Shown here piece by piece: positions 45,101-58,794 of a stretch of DNA of 64,000 nucleotides; the first letter of the stretch is position 1, and each line of letters begins with the position of its first letter. A model generated the notes under the pieces. It was not told the DNA's origin. It saw only the letters and a program-made list of their open reading frames with translations, and did no database searches. This DNA comes from Isoetes taiwanensis (Eukaryota; Streptophyta; Lycopodiopsida; Isoetales; Isoetaceae), in assembly GCA_021234155.1 (NCBI GenBank), contig JAJEKV010000038.1, positions 12,410,973 through 12,474,972 on the forward strand, given 5' to 3'. A program made the translations under genes and the position numbers.

Positions 45101-48100
45101 ATGAAGTGATGGCGGAAGCGCGGGCAATGATAGATCACAGGCTCTCTGTTTGGGCCCTTACGAAATGTAGATTTCGCCCTCTCTTATCTAAATCCCGCCG
45201 AATCTGATGCAGCCATTGGTCGAAATTGAATCTCGCCTCCCGTCATTTCGAGATTCAAAATATGAGGCGCTGCGTTTCTTAATTGGTTAGCCTCCTGCAG
45301 GATGCCCAACCACGAACCACACACCTGGGGCCCGATTATCTGATGCTGGCTAGATAAGCTCAACCAATGGAACCACCCCTACCTTGGCCCTATACGTCAT
45401 TAGGTTCAGCAATGCGGAAGGCGGGAGGAGGCGAGAGAGGTGGAGGTGCAGGCGTGGGGGTGGTGGGCTACAGAGCACAGTGTTTTCTTGGGTTTTACGG
45501 AAGAATTCACTATACCACGCAATGGAAATACAGTGTCGATGGCCAAGCTACTCGGTGGCCCGGGCTTGAAGCATTGAGTAAGGTTTCTGTCTGGAACATC
45601 AGTTTATCAGTTATATACAATTGTAATCGCAATGGAAGTAAACAAATTTTGTCTACTTCTATATTTCTACAATGTAATATTTACGCATACCTTTTTAGCG
45701 GAACTGCGGCCATACAGCAAATGTTCCAACACTTTCTCGCCATTATCCCAAAAGGAATTAATACGAGGTAAAGCTTACGGCATCCATGCCGTAGCGGCGA
45801 TTAATCTTTAACAACTGGACCTCACTTATCAGGCCCGAATTCCATGACCAGGTTCTGGGTTGGATCGGTAGATGATGCCATAATTCCTTTCCTTTTCTGG
45901 ATTTAGTTAACGTGAGAGCATTCATCTTAAAACCATGAAAATTGCTATTGAGACACTACTATTGGAAATTAATGTTCGACTATTGGAATGGGATGATGCG
46001 AGTCACCTTGACCATTCTTGAGAAGGTGATTTGAGTCCTCTGGCTTGTTTGAGAGCTATGAAACTGGCACAAAGGAAAATTAGATTAGAAGAAGATTAGG
46101 TTAACTTCGTTTAGAATCATTTAGGCGGATTTAAAACTTAATGAAAATTGGTAGGGCCAGATTCTGCATCATTATTATTTGTATATTAATGAGAATGTTT
46201 CCGGAAGCTGCATTTTATGTTTCTGAAAATTCAAATTTCTCATTTTCTCGTCTGAGGTAGAAAAAGCTAACTGTGGCGGCTTTCGGCGCGTATCCAAGCG
46301 ACCCGCCAGAGCTCTGTTGCTAAGCTGACTCAGGGAATGTCTTCTAAAGCAGATGAAATTCAGTGGTGGGCCAGAAGGCGGTGGAAGAAGGAGATCTCAC
46401 AACCCGGCTCTTCTCCAAGTTTGAGGAAGGGGCGTTGATGGGAATACGAATACCGCATAACCTAGCTAAGGTAGCTGGTACCCACAGTACCTTTGTGTAG
46501 AGTATTATGCTTGCAGATTTGGGAAGATATTTCCTTTCACTTAATATGCTTTGCATGAGTTTGATTATTATGCTTTGCATGAATTTTAAGTATTAACATG
46601 ATTAATGCACTCACGATTTAATAGTCTGTAGAACATATTTTCATTTTATATAAGGCTCTCGTGGTGTTAAAATGATTGGGAATAATGACTAATGAGTTAA
46701 ATAAGGTGAAATATATGGATTCATGAGGGTAACATAGCTTAAAATGCTGGATGCAAATAATTTAGATTTCAAATTGCCTTAGCATGGTCGTATAGGGGAA
46801 TACAACCATGGCGGCGTTTTTATATTTAAGTTTAATGCACGCCAAAGCGTGATCTCTTATTCTGAAAAGTACTCTAAAAATTATATCTTCATTTAGAAGG
46901 TGCTTTCGAGAGGAAGAAAACCCTATAGTCGGGTTCTAATCACGCCTGGCAGGCTGACCGGATCACGGTACCATATGATCTCACCTTAGATGATGAAGGG
47001 CCGATTCTTGCAACCGACCACACACCTGAAATGGGCGAGTCGCGGTGTACTTACCGAACCAAATGGCAAGCTCGACTCACTCTCGCCTACTCAGAAAAAG
47101 GCGAACCAGATAAAACAAAGGGATCCCTAATCTCTTGCTTGAAGGAAGAGGATGGCACCCGCAAATTGCTTGGAGATTACCTGAAGCGGAAGAAGAATCT
47201 GCTGGAACCTCCGCGTAGAGCTCGCATACAAGGATCGTTCATAGAACCAGATGTGAGCGGTGAGACGTATTTTAAAGTATGGTTGTGGCAAGTATAGCAA
47301 TTCGCGCCAATATCTATTTGCCAAAGGGTTCACAGGTATGCGTAGAGGCATATTCACTAATGACACTATTTCTGCATTGACTAAGGAATTAGGTGACTTA
47401 GCTTCAAAGTTCTAGATCCTGAGAAGAAGTCTTCAACCTGCGGTTAACCGAGCGCGGGGGAACTACATTTTTTGAGAATGGCCAGCGGAATGAGTATTGC
47501 TTGACTAGAGGCCATAGACAAAATGGAATAGAAATGCAGTGACCAGCTAACCAAATTTAGGTCTTAAAGAAACTTTTGCGTCAACCAAGTCCCTCATCCG
47601 TTCACCAAGCTCATTTATGGCTGCGAGAATGATTGGCGGGGTATGATTAGTAATCTGGTCAAGTACCTATATACCCGGTGGATGTGCTACCTTGGATATG
47701 ATCTCGACCAAAGCTGCTGTATGGATGAAGCGTCCGGGGGCGGCTATTATCAAGTGATGATGGTAAATATGTCATCATCGGCGGCTGTATTCAGATTTGA
47801 GACGCAAAAGTAATATGTTGGCGAGAACAAAGCGAGGCCAAAAGTATTCTACAATCATCATTATAGGAGGTGTCATTATCTTGGATGCCAATACTTCCTG
47901 GGGTGGAAATTTGCGAGATTAAGTGCAACTTTGATGGTGGGGCCGTCGACGGTTTATAGGTAATTGTATTCCCGCGCTGAGGCATTAACCAAATCAACCA
48001 ATTCACGCCGGAGAGCATTGTTTGAAATCAATGGCCAATTCGCGCCGGCGTGTTTCAAGTCAACCAATTGATTTGCGGCTGCGGCACGGCGTCGTCGACC

Positions 48101-51100
48101 AGTAACTTCTGCTGGCATGATTTGATTTAATGCGCTGGCGTGAATTACGATAATAACTTTATTCATTTCCGCGCGAGCGTGATTTTCTCTTCATCAATTC
48201 TATTCAAATCAGCGTGCCTATTCTGTAATCTTGATTGATATACCGTACTGTACAGTCGCATACGTTGGACAAGCTATATGCGCGATCAGGTGGGTGGAAT
48301 ATGGCCGCCCATTGCCCACGGAACCCGGGGTGGGTTGAAGTCAGACATTCAAAATTTCTTTAGGCCGGACTGCAGCCGGGAACAATTATCTGAGGAGAAG
48401 AAGAAAGGCGCAGAAAATCGAAAAAGGTAGGTGATGACATTGCAGATCCTTCTGAAGCTCATCAGTAGTCAGGGATATGGAGATAAATGCTCTTGGGTGT
48501 GTTTTGGAAATGATGTAAAATCAAGTGGAATGAATTGCGGACACTGCAAAATTTGCGGATATATGGGTAGGAGTGCCTCATTTGATGTTCAAGCATCTTT
48601 GGCCAGATGTGAGAGATGAGACTTCGGGGGGCTAGGCGGCCAGCTGAGATTGTTTGGAGTTTTAGACGATTCTTAGAAATCTTATACGAAGGTGCTTTCA
48701 CTAAGGATAGGATGTCCTTAATTTGGAGTGCTCACCGATCATGTAAGGATATGCATTACAATGAAGTAAATTTGTAGGGTGAGTTACAAAGAGCTATCAG
48801 GATGTAGCATTATGTCGGTGGATTATTTGGACAAATGCAAAGGTGATGTGATGACATCAAGAAGTTTATATTACAGGTCAAGGACTTCCCTATAAAGGTG
48901 GAAGGCTAAGAAATACAAAACATAGGAGACTCTACCCCTAAGTCTTGGGTTGAGAAGAAAAGTGGCCTTAATGAAGAAGATTCTGGGAGAAGGCGACAAC
49001 ATCAGGTATGATCCTCCATTAAGGTGAGGTCTCTTATGATTCAACCCGGCCTTAAAATATATCACTCTTTGTGTTGGACAGCGAGGGGGTGGGAGAGATA
49101 TGGGGCATGGGCAAGGAAGGGGACTCTGAGTAGCTTCTTTTGGTATATAGGATTGACAAGCTGAAGTCCTTCACTATTATCATAGATTTGTACGTCATCG
49201 CCGGTGAATTACACTCTGCATGCACTACTCTGCTTTGCTCATGATGCAGAGTGCCCTCAAAGTTATTGGGAGGTACCTAATATATTGATATTAGGAGATA
49301 ATGAAACTGACAGGCAGGAAGGCCAGCACATGTGATCTTTGTGTATTCTCCATCTTGTCGGGCAAAGACCTGATATTACTAAAGGCCAAGAGGGTGACAA
49401 TAAGCGTGCATGAGATATTTTCTTCAGATGATCAGGACTTAAAGAACTTCTATTCTTTCCTCTGGTCGGGTGAATTTAGGCGGGATAGATGAGAGGATGA
49501 GGATGGGACCCCCTCCTAAGTGGGGAAATCAAGTCTGAGCTTCTAAACTAAGGAGAAGGGCCCTTAAATAAATGGATTTCAGTCTATGGTACGCTTACCT
49601 CGTCGAGGCATTTATCCAATTGATACAACACCTTGGAAGCATATTTGGAGGATTATATTGCAGAAATCTTATGGAGTGCAAAGAAGATTGTAATTGCTTT
49701 GTAGTGATGGGCGAGGCCAAAGACTTTTCTTGAACCATTCATCATGCGTATTGCTTGCCAAGTCTCCTAAAGGCCCTTATAGCAACTGAAAATCATCAAC
49801 AATCAAAAGTCCATGGAAGCGTGGACAGAGGCTGGCTGTGGGAGGTTTAGTAATCTGCGCTGATAAAGGCGGTAAATGAACAAATCAAGTACACTAAATG
49901 CTCAAAAATCTCTTGTGGCGAACTTAGGAATCCTTGCCCACATTGCGGGTGATGCAAAGCAACAATGAAGTGGAATTCCGCAGTTAAGCAATGAAATAAT
50001 TGTGAGGAAAGCCAAAGAAAAATAGAAATAAGCGAAGGCGGCTCTAGTGATTCACAGGTTTGCCAAATCAATAAGTAAAAATAGTATCAGTTGTGAAGGC
50101 TGTGGAACAATAGAAAATAACAATTCTTGATGGAAGAAGGCGAAGATTAAGGTGTGGAGGGAGAATGGCGATGGCCAATGGCGAAGATGATAGGTATAAG
50201 CGCCTTGCAGAAATGCGCCCTGGCGTGATTTAATTTGTATTACCTTTGAATTACGAGCACTTGGAAGGAAGTGCCTGAAGCAGGGCATTGAGTTATTCGA
50301 GTTGGTATTTGGTCATCCATAGAACTAAAAGACATCAAGGATACTTTGGAGCCTTTGGGGAAATCGCGTGTAGAATGGTTGACCCATACAGGATCAGAGA
50401 GAACAAATGTGAAGTTCACTATGTCCCAAGGGATCCAACAGACAAACCCTATCTTCATAAACACCCAGAGTAACATGATGGGTGAGCAGTATAGAATAAG
50501 GATGATATAATAATCATAGTGGATGATGATGCTCTCAAATGCTTCTACAATCAAACGAATACTGAATCCGCCATCTTGATCCAAAAACTTTGGGAATGAG
50601 ATGATTTTCTGGTGAAGTTTGTGTCTATTATGCATAATTTGGCTATGAGGATAATGATTAGGTGAGAGTATTTAGATTAGGTACTTGAAATTTGGATAGA
50701 GCGGTGACATGGAACCACCTTGTTAAATCACGTGGAAAAACATGGAGTTGATCCCTTAATGTTTATTGGAATATATGATATTTTGTATGATATTTTGTGC
50801 CATGTATGATAATTTCAGTACTAAGATTGCCTGCTTGATAGGCCAATTTTATTATTATCAAACCTAATATTTATCATCTATTGAGCAAGCAATATTTGTC
50901 TCATCTATGTTGTAACTTGCTCTTCATTTACGCATATTTCAATTTATATAGAAAAGTCCTGCGTGCATAACCTTATGTTATTTTTGAGTCCAAAAAGATT
51001 AAAAACAAAAACCCACAAGAGGCAATAAGCGGGTTGGTAAATTTTGGAGTTGACATAAATCCCAATTTAATTGACCAGTGGTTTCTTCATGTCGGCAAGC

Positions 51101-51999
51101 TCTATCTGAATCAAAGGCAAGGGGCATGAAGCTGGAACAAAGGAATGCGGAATCAGGAGTGCAAAAGAGGATATAAAAATGAATGCCTTAGATTTTTGTA
51201 GAAAGGCTTTCCCGCAAAATCAGAATGAGTTGCATATGCTCCATCCTGCGTTATTTCATGTCTATTAGGAGCTCAGTGCATTTGCCTTAGGGTGCTCTTT
51301 CAGGGCTACCACCAGGAAAAGCGGAGGAAGAGAAGCTGGAAGTAATAGAGCATATGATACCTCTTTGCATAGAAATTTTACGACCAAAATTTTTAACCTG
51401 CATTGGCCCTCCTCGGCCGACTCCGGACCTTTGCCTTTCTCCAGTGCTGCAACCTTGCATTGATTCTTGTTCCTTAGCAAATCAGGGAAAATTTTATACG
51501 AATAGCATCAAAGGCAAGAGGCAGAAATGGGTTATCCACTCCATAAGCTGGCTGCTCCGGGGAATCAATAGTCAAAAGGTACGAGATCCCAATCATGCGA
51601 GGAGATGAGCACTGTGAGGCTAGTTATTGGGGAAGATCACCGTATCTCCAATTTGAGAAGAACACAGCGTAAAGGAAGCGTTCGCTTTTGGCTGCCGGCC
51701 GTCGGATCTGGCGACTCACCAGGGCCGTTCTAGGATCTAAGTTTGGAGTCCAACCTCTTAGTATTATAATAGGATGTGAGTTTATTTTGGGGCGTTCTTG
51801 TGGTATTCTTTTGCACGCGACCTCCCTTACGACTTATGTCAAGGGTTACCGCAGTTGTCTGTCGACTTGCATGTGAGATATTCTCCGGCGTGGGGTGGCT
51901 TACAATTTCACCCACGGCATCTACACTAAATACACCAACATCATCCCATCATTTCTTTTGAGACCTAGTATGCCCGCCTATTGTTATTTGGCCTAGCCG
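45101..51999. other. Unassigned decayed DNA, purine-leaning on the plus strand
   Basis: Many short frames on both strands, none with a recognisable domain. The plus strand is enriched in G and A over long stretches. Old retroelement remains are likely but I cannot place any gag, protease, reverse transcriptase or integrase motif. Confidence 0.35.
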
Positions 52000-54900
52000 T
52001 TATTTCTCTTGCTCTTGTTAAAATCCCATTTTCTTACTGCACCTTGACATGATTAAGGTTTCAAAATAAAAGTACCACAACTTTTGTGCCTGTATGCAGT
52101 CCTCACACAATATTAATTTCTAATCTTTGGATGACAATTACTTCTAATAAATCGATTGTCCTTTTGCACCAGTATTCTAATAAATCCCTTGTACCACTTT
52201 ACTTCTGCCGGCCTCATGCTTATCGCTAATAATGCCCTTGTTGGGATAATGTAAATGCCCTTCTTGGCCTTAGGTCACAGTAGTTTTGATTTCGCCACTG
52301 CTTGTCACCATGTAATTCACTACATTGTTTAACATGGCTTTTTCGCAATCCTTGGACTTCACGCCGCAGAATTGACATCGTACGCTGCTGGGACTTGGTT
52401 TGCTTGCAATAACACTGGCGGTGATGGCACGACGCCGGCACCTTCTGGACGGGTTGAAATGGCGATAAGTACGTTGACCCCTATAATCAGCCCACTGTGG
52501 CTGTTTCTTCTGTGCATTCATCATTTTCCCTTCGGTTTCTTGGCATTATTGTGTCATCGCCGAGGAACATTCAATTTTTACTTACATGGTTTTCTGATTT
52601 AGTTTAAAAGGATTTTAGCCTGGTTTTCCCTTTCCTGATGATTTATTCTTAGTTTTTAATAAGTTCAATACGTTTTTAGAAGGGTTTTAGAATGTTATTT
52701 ATAAAAGCTTGTTTGTTTGATACCTTAGAAATGAAGTTATATATTTCGCGATTTTCTATTTGCATTGTGGCTTTGTTGATGGATTTCTCTGCGCACTAAC
52801 AACCATATGCTATGTTTCCATTTTCATTTAGCATATACATAATCTTTTACTTTATGTTACGTGATCATGTATGAATTGGATTAGGGTATTTATTCCAAAT
52901 TTTCATGGCTATTTTTCATTTTTACTTGACTTTTAGAATTTCTCCCGCTGTAGCCTTGACATTCAACATGTTCTTCATATGATCTCAATCTCGACCTAGA
53001 GTGGCCATTCTCGACTGACTTTGTCCTTTACATATTTCGTGGTATCCATCAAATCCTTTTGCCGGTGTTACAATCCTCAAAATAGCCAGTTTAGCACGAT
53101 TTTCGCTTTATTCTTGTTGACCTAACCGCCAGTGTCTATCATTTTGTTCCTGTCCATTCTCCCGCCATAGAAGCATTAGTTTAGCGGTTTTGATATCTTT
53201 CAAAACTGAAGCGGTGCATCTCTGATGGCGTACCGGTTAAACTTGCGTCTAGCATTCATAGGGCTGCGGCTTTCGACCCATTTTCGGGGCATTTAACGTG
53301 AAATTTTTCATCTAACCGACCGTTGTGTCATCATTGTGGATTTTTCTCCTTTCTCTCTTTTTTGTTAGCTCCACCGGTAGGATCATTACGTACAATACTG
53401 CGCAGCCCCTTGATTCTCCCTCGGGTCTTATTACATCTTGTCTTTTAGAGTCTTGCTCAAACACAATCTATTTCCTTCCCTTTATCACCTTCTTTTGGGT
53501 GCTTTTTACCTTTCTAGATATTTGTTTTTTCACCATATATGTTCGCATTCAGTAATGTATATCTTGAGTTCCATTTCTACATCCTATACTTATACTTGCA
53601 TTTTGCCTATAAGCATTATATCTTGGTACACGATCTTGATACATCATTTTTCCAAGTTTTTCATGCTGCGGCTTTTCCAAGGCGTAAGTATGAGTTTGTC
53701 ACCTTAGGTGGTAGAAGCGCATTGAATTTTTTCTTAAGTTTTAAAACACAAATTTATTTGTCACTGGAAACATTGCTCTAAAATTGTACATTATATTTAG
53801 GCGATTGCTCATTTTATGTCGTATAGCAATTTAAACCTTGAGTTGCATTCTCTGTTCTTACACCAAATGGGTGGCGCATTAATTTATATTTGTTAGGTGG
53901 ATTTTCATTTTATCACGGACATTCAGCACATGTTTTGTACTTTTGCTTCCAATTTATAGAGGTGATCCTTTGTTTTACGTTAAGCTCCCAGCTTTGTTAT
54001 ATTCATGATGGGGTTTCTCTTTCCGGCGCAAGCTTTACTCACAATATGTAACATTACATCCTCATTGTGTGTTTTACGTTTCCTTCTAGCGATGTTTTGG
54101 CTTTCCTGGGTGGCTTTCTTATTCTGACCATGCAATGCGGCACTAGCTTTACTAATATATCCTTCCTAAGTAGTCATTCTATATAGCTGCCTCCTAGCAC
54201 TCCTTGGGACCTGTACTTGTGTTTCGTTCTCTTTTCTCTTGGCCTGCCTCACCTTGACTTTGACCTCATTTGACGCCTGCCTTTAGCAGTACATAGCCAT
54301 CTGCACTTTTCTTCAAACTTAAGCCTCATTTTCTTTACTCTTGATGTAGTCAAGAATTCTTCAAATCATCTCCCATACATCCTTCCTCTTAGGTTGTATT
54401 GACATATGCCGCCTCTTCTACTCAAACCTCTTCCTATTAGTGCTATTCATAGCTAGGCATCTATTCCTCGCTCCTTAAATATACCGTATTATTTTCCTTA
54501 TGACATCTCATTTTAACTTATCATTTCTCTTTTATTCAACATTCACATATTGTTTAAAAAGCAGCGTTGCATTGCATTTTCTCACAAGCCGCGATCTGTT
54601 TGGCAAATTCTAGTTTTGGCGACATCTCGTGTTCTTGAGTTCTTCACCATTCCTAGGTTTTCGGCGCCATCATTATCGTCATTGGCATATTTATGACTGG
54701 CTTTATCACGAGATATGATGCATATTCGTTTGGCACTCCATTGAGATTTGCGTGACATAGGTTTTCCTATTGGATCATTTTCATTTTATGCTTATCTTTA
54801 TCTAGATGTAGGTATAGTAAGTTCTTGTACACAAGGTGATATTATATTTAAGGCATTTCTACTTTTGTGCATTGTGCTGGATTACGCATGATTCTAGTTA

Positions 54901-56250
54901 TCTCGGGAAATCCATTTTCTATTTGTCTGTTGAGAGCTTTTGCATATAGTAAGATCTTTTCTCTTTGTTTTCAGTTTGGCACTCTCTTATTAGTCCGCCC
55001 TTGAAGTTATAAAGCGTGAATGTCCCAATTTTCATATCATTTCAGCCATCATTATGATTTCATGTAGTCATTGCATCACTTGTCATCGGCTAAATCTCCT
55101 TACGCCCCCTCATCTGCACTTTTGGCTTCCATCTCTTCTATATGCTGTCCGTGCTGCCTTTGGCGTAAAACCTCCATTTTACTCTTCATGCGACAATAGC
55201 CATCTTATCATTCTTTTGCGTCTTGGACCTCTTTATATACGCCACCATCCTTTACCTCATCCATTGTTTCTCTCAATCTTTACTTATTTCATTTATTTAG
55301 GGTGCCTATATTTGAGGTCATCCTCAAAGGCGGAATCATTTTCATATAAGTCTAACTTCATTTCGACCTTATCCATTGTTTCGTCATACCTCCTTGTCTG
55401 CCGGGCTTATGTTGAGGGTCCTTAACCTTCCTCTTGACTTTGTACTCCTGCGTGTCTTGAAGTGATGTTTTAGACTTTACTACTGTGAGGTCATGGGTCT
55501 TCTATTTTGGATGTATGTTTAAAAGCGTTCTTTTATATTTTTACATTTTCAACATCACCTTCCTTATTTTCCTAACATGTCCTTGAGATAGTCATTATGT
55601 TTTTGGTTCATTTAACGCATGTCCCATTACTTTTTTGCTTTAATATTTCCAGACCATGCACTTATGGCCCTAGCTTTATTCATATCGTCCCTTTACTAGT
55701 CATTGTATTTTCTATTTGGTCCTTTTCTACTATCACAGCTCCTCCTTGCCTCCACCCCGGACCTTGGTACTTTTTTGACCTCCATCTTCTCCTTTTCAAT
55801 GGCCCATAACCTCTCCTTTGACTTCACCGGCCTCATTTTTGCTTCGATTTACGTTGATTCAGTGGCATATTCTAAGGTGCACAAATAACCAAACTTCTTG
55901 CTCTTGTTTTGTACTAACATGGCTACAACCTCTTCCTCAATCCTAAGTCCCTCGTTTTGTAAAGAGTATTATTCATTTTAGACCAGGCCCTAAACCTTCA
56001 TTTCTTGGCTTCCCTCTTAATTTTGTCAGAGCGCCTGCCGCTACCTCAATCCTCACTCATGCCATTGGCACATATCCTCTTTGGCAGGTGCAGTTTGAGG
56101 CGTCATGTTCTTGAAGTTCTTACAGCAGGGTCAAAGCACAATATAGTGTCTCAAAAAGGTAGAATTTCTAACTACAAAGAAATAGTTCTACAAAAAGAAA
56201 AGCGTGGAAATTGGGTTTGTTAGAGGTTGCTGTGGGGAATTTTCGCGAAA
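52000..56250 (-). other. Strand-asymmetric block, possible ruined coding sequence on the minus strand
   Basis: The plus strand is strongly C/T-rich, so the minus strand reads as Lys/Glu/Arg-rich protein with frequent stops. A possible zinc-knuckle relic reads CQFCGVKSKDCEKA (about 52.37 kb, with the expected His and last Cys missing). Two separated pieces look alike: VPRSARRQLYRM..GYISKASAALHGQN near 54.2 kb, and VPRSGVEARRSC..DDMNKARAISAWSGN near 55.7 kb. This suggests a repeated unit. Naming it gag-like would be speculation. Confidence 0.25.
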
Positions 56251-58283
56251 ATTAAAGGGAAAGGAGAGTTCAGTTAGGAGAAATAGCAAAAGAAAGAATG
56301 GGAGAATTTCGTTCGGACTCTAAGCTCTCCTCCCGCTGCCGGTTTACCTCATTTTAGTCTTTCTAGGCTCTCTTCATAAGCTTTTGCACAGGTATGCCGC
56401 GGCACTACTCCCAACAGGTTTCTCTTTCAGCCATGAAAAATGGCATCATATAAAGCTCTGAATTAATTTCTTTATTTGCGAATTATATTTGTTTTTTACG
56501 TATGCAAGATATTTTATTTTACGATGATAGGTAGAGTACAAGGCCCTTAATGGGTAGATATCCGGCAAATGTGATAAAGAAATAAAAATAAAATAGCGTC
56601 CATCCAGGATGACCTTAAGGAATAGTTTGACTCCAAACCCTTCTGTGCAGGTTGATGAAGAACTCCATAAAACCCTTTTAATCTTACCAGTGGTCAAATT
56701 CATAAGTATTTGTACTTCATCTTTACTTGATTAATGAGATGGCCATCGGAGAACAACAAACAAAGCATCCCTTGATTGATGCGCAATCCTACTTCCTTCC
56801 TCCAAGGGGCTACTTATGCAGTGCTTCCAAATGCCAAAAAGGCTATGGCTATAAGTGATGTGCTTAGTGACCTGCACCATACCACTAATTTGGCCAATTG
56901 CCCAGATCCTCTCTGAATGTACCCAAAAATCGTAGTTGCCCACTTAGTCAAAGCCCCATTTGATTTTGAGACCAGGAAGAACATATGGCTGATGCTTTCC
57001 TCAGGTCTAGACTGACTGAGGACAATCTACGGTATATTTGCTCACGAATTTATATGACCCGCATTAGCTCCACTCTACCATTTTGATTTCTTGCTCTTGC
57101 AAGCGTTTGCATACATCTCCATGTACTTTTCATGAGAACCTTTAGACCAATTAATATTTCTTGTTGTATGTCAGCTAGCCTATTGCCATTGTATTTCATA
57201 TTATAATGTTATATTATATATTGAACATTTGGCCCTCTACCTCTCCGCAAGATCAAATACTTGAAGAAAAGTATGTACTCATCTCAATTTTCACATTTTT
57301 GCCATCATGTATGGCTGGTAGTTTCATTCTTTGTACAGATGCAATGATACTAAGAAGAGCGGGAATTTAGAATGGGAAATGTCGACAAAAATGGCATGCG
57401 TATAAAACTTCCTACCATTTTATTTCTTCAGCACTAGATTTTATGTGATGATGTAAAGGCACTTTTAACCATGGTAAGCTGGGCCATAGAGTTGTGATGC
57501 TGGTTAGAAGGAGACGAATTGATTTTGATAATTTGTTGTGATAGGCAATAGATGGAGTCTTTTATAGGCCGATAGGAGTACCTCTTAGACCATAGTATTT
57601 CTTTTTGTCTATATATTTACAATTGTATTTTATGATGTGAGGAAATCTAATGTAAAGTTGCGTGCGGAGTCATCTGACTTGTGATCATAAGGCGCGTTCC
57701 AAATCATGCGATTCCGATTTGAGTGACAAAGGAAGAGCACATAAAAGAGTTGCTCAGATGCGGGAAAGACATATTATTAATGACATCTTGAAGATGTAGA
57801 AGTCAGAGGTAAATGGAAAAGGCTTATTCACAGGTTCAAGAACTAGTAAAGAGAAACTAAAGAAGGAAGAATTCTTGTCATTATACAAAATACATGGTCG
57901 AACCAAAAGGTTTTAGGAAGTGAGGTACTTGCCCAAGCACTTTGGCAATAGCACATTTACGTACATTGTAATGGGCCAAATATTTGGATGAGCTTCCTAT
58001 GAGCATACAAAATGAAGCTAAAAGGCTGACACTTGCAAATGATGTGTGGATGATGAGCTAGAAAGTGGCGGCAATTAAGCGATTATCCCTCGATTAGGTT
58101 TGTCTCCAAGCTGCCAAGCTAGTTCTTCATAAAGTTAACTTCACAAAAAACCTTGGTAGCGTAGCGTGATGAAATGATGCAGAATTATACAGCAATCCGA
58201 ATTATTCAACTCACAGTTTTTATATTCTGTTTATTCTCTGCTAGCTCCATTTGTCATAGTAATTCTGGAAATCTGATTTTAAA
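56251..58283. other. Unassigned DNA
   Basis: No supported gene, RNA or repeat. Confidence 0.4.
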
Positions 58284-58794
58284 TTAAGTCTAATTAAGTC
58301 TTAATCTAAGTCTAAAGTGCATCACAACTCAAAGTCTTGTCTAAGTCCTAAATTAGTCTAATTCTGTCTAAATGCCAATACAAGTCTAAGTCCCGGGTCC
58401 ACAAGCTCTGTCTAAGTCACGTCTTGATGTGGATCTAGTCTATCTAAGTCGTCCAAGTCTAGAGTCAGGTCTAATCTAGATGCATCTAAAGTCTAAGTCG
58501 GTCACTAAGTCTATATCTAAGTCTAAGTGTAAAGTGTCGTGTATATGTGAGTCTAAGTTAGTCATGCAAGTCTAAGTCGATCTAAGTCTGACATCTAAGT
58601 CGGTACAACTACAGAATTTGCATCCTAAAGTCTAGTCGGTCTAAGAGTCAGGTCATTATGTCCTAGGGTGTAAGTCTTAGTCTAAGTCTAAGTCTAAGTC
58701 TAAGTCTAAGTCTAAGTCTAAGTCCTATGATCCCTAGTCTAAGTCTAAGTCTAGAGTCTAGTCTAGAGTCTAAGTCTAAGTCACAGTCTAAGTG
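58284..58794 (+). repeat. Degenerate (CTAAGT)n hexamer array
   Basis: About 510 bases dominated by TCTAAG/CTAAGT, with a perfect run of about eight units near 58677-58722 and interrupted copies on both sides. Confidence 0.9.

Noticed and set aside
45268-45335. Second tRNA-like segment (TTAATTGGTTAGCCTCCTG...)
   Set aside because: An A-box-like phrase only; no B box and no fold.
50240-50635. 131-codon minus-strand frame
   Set aside because: No recognisable motif, no splice or promoter context, and the plus strand is equally open in the same area.
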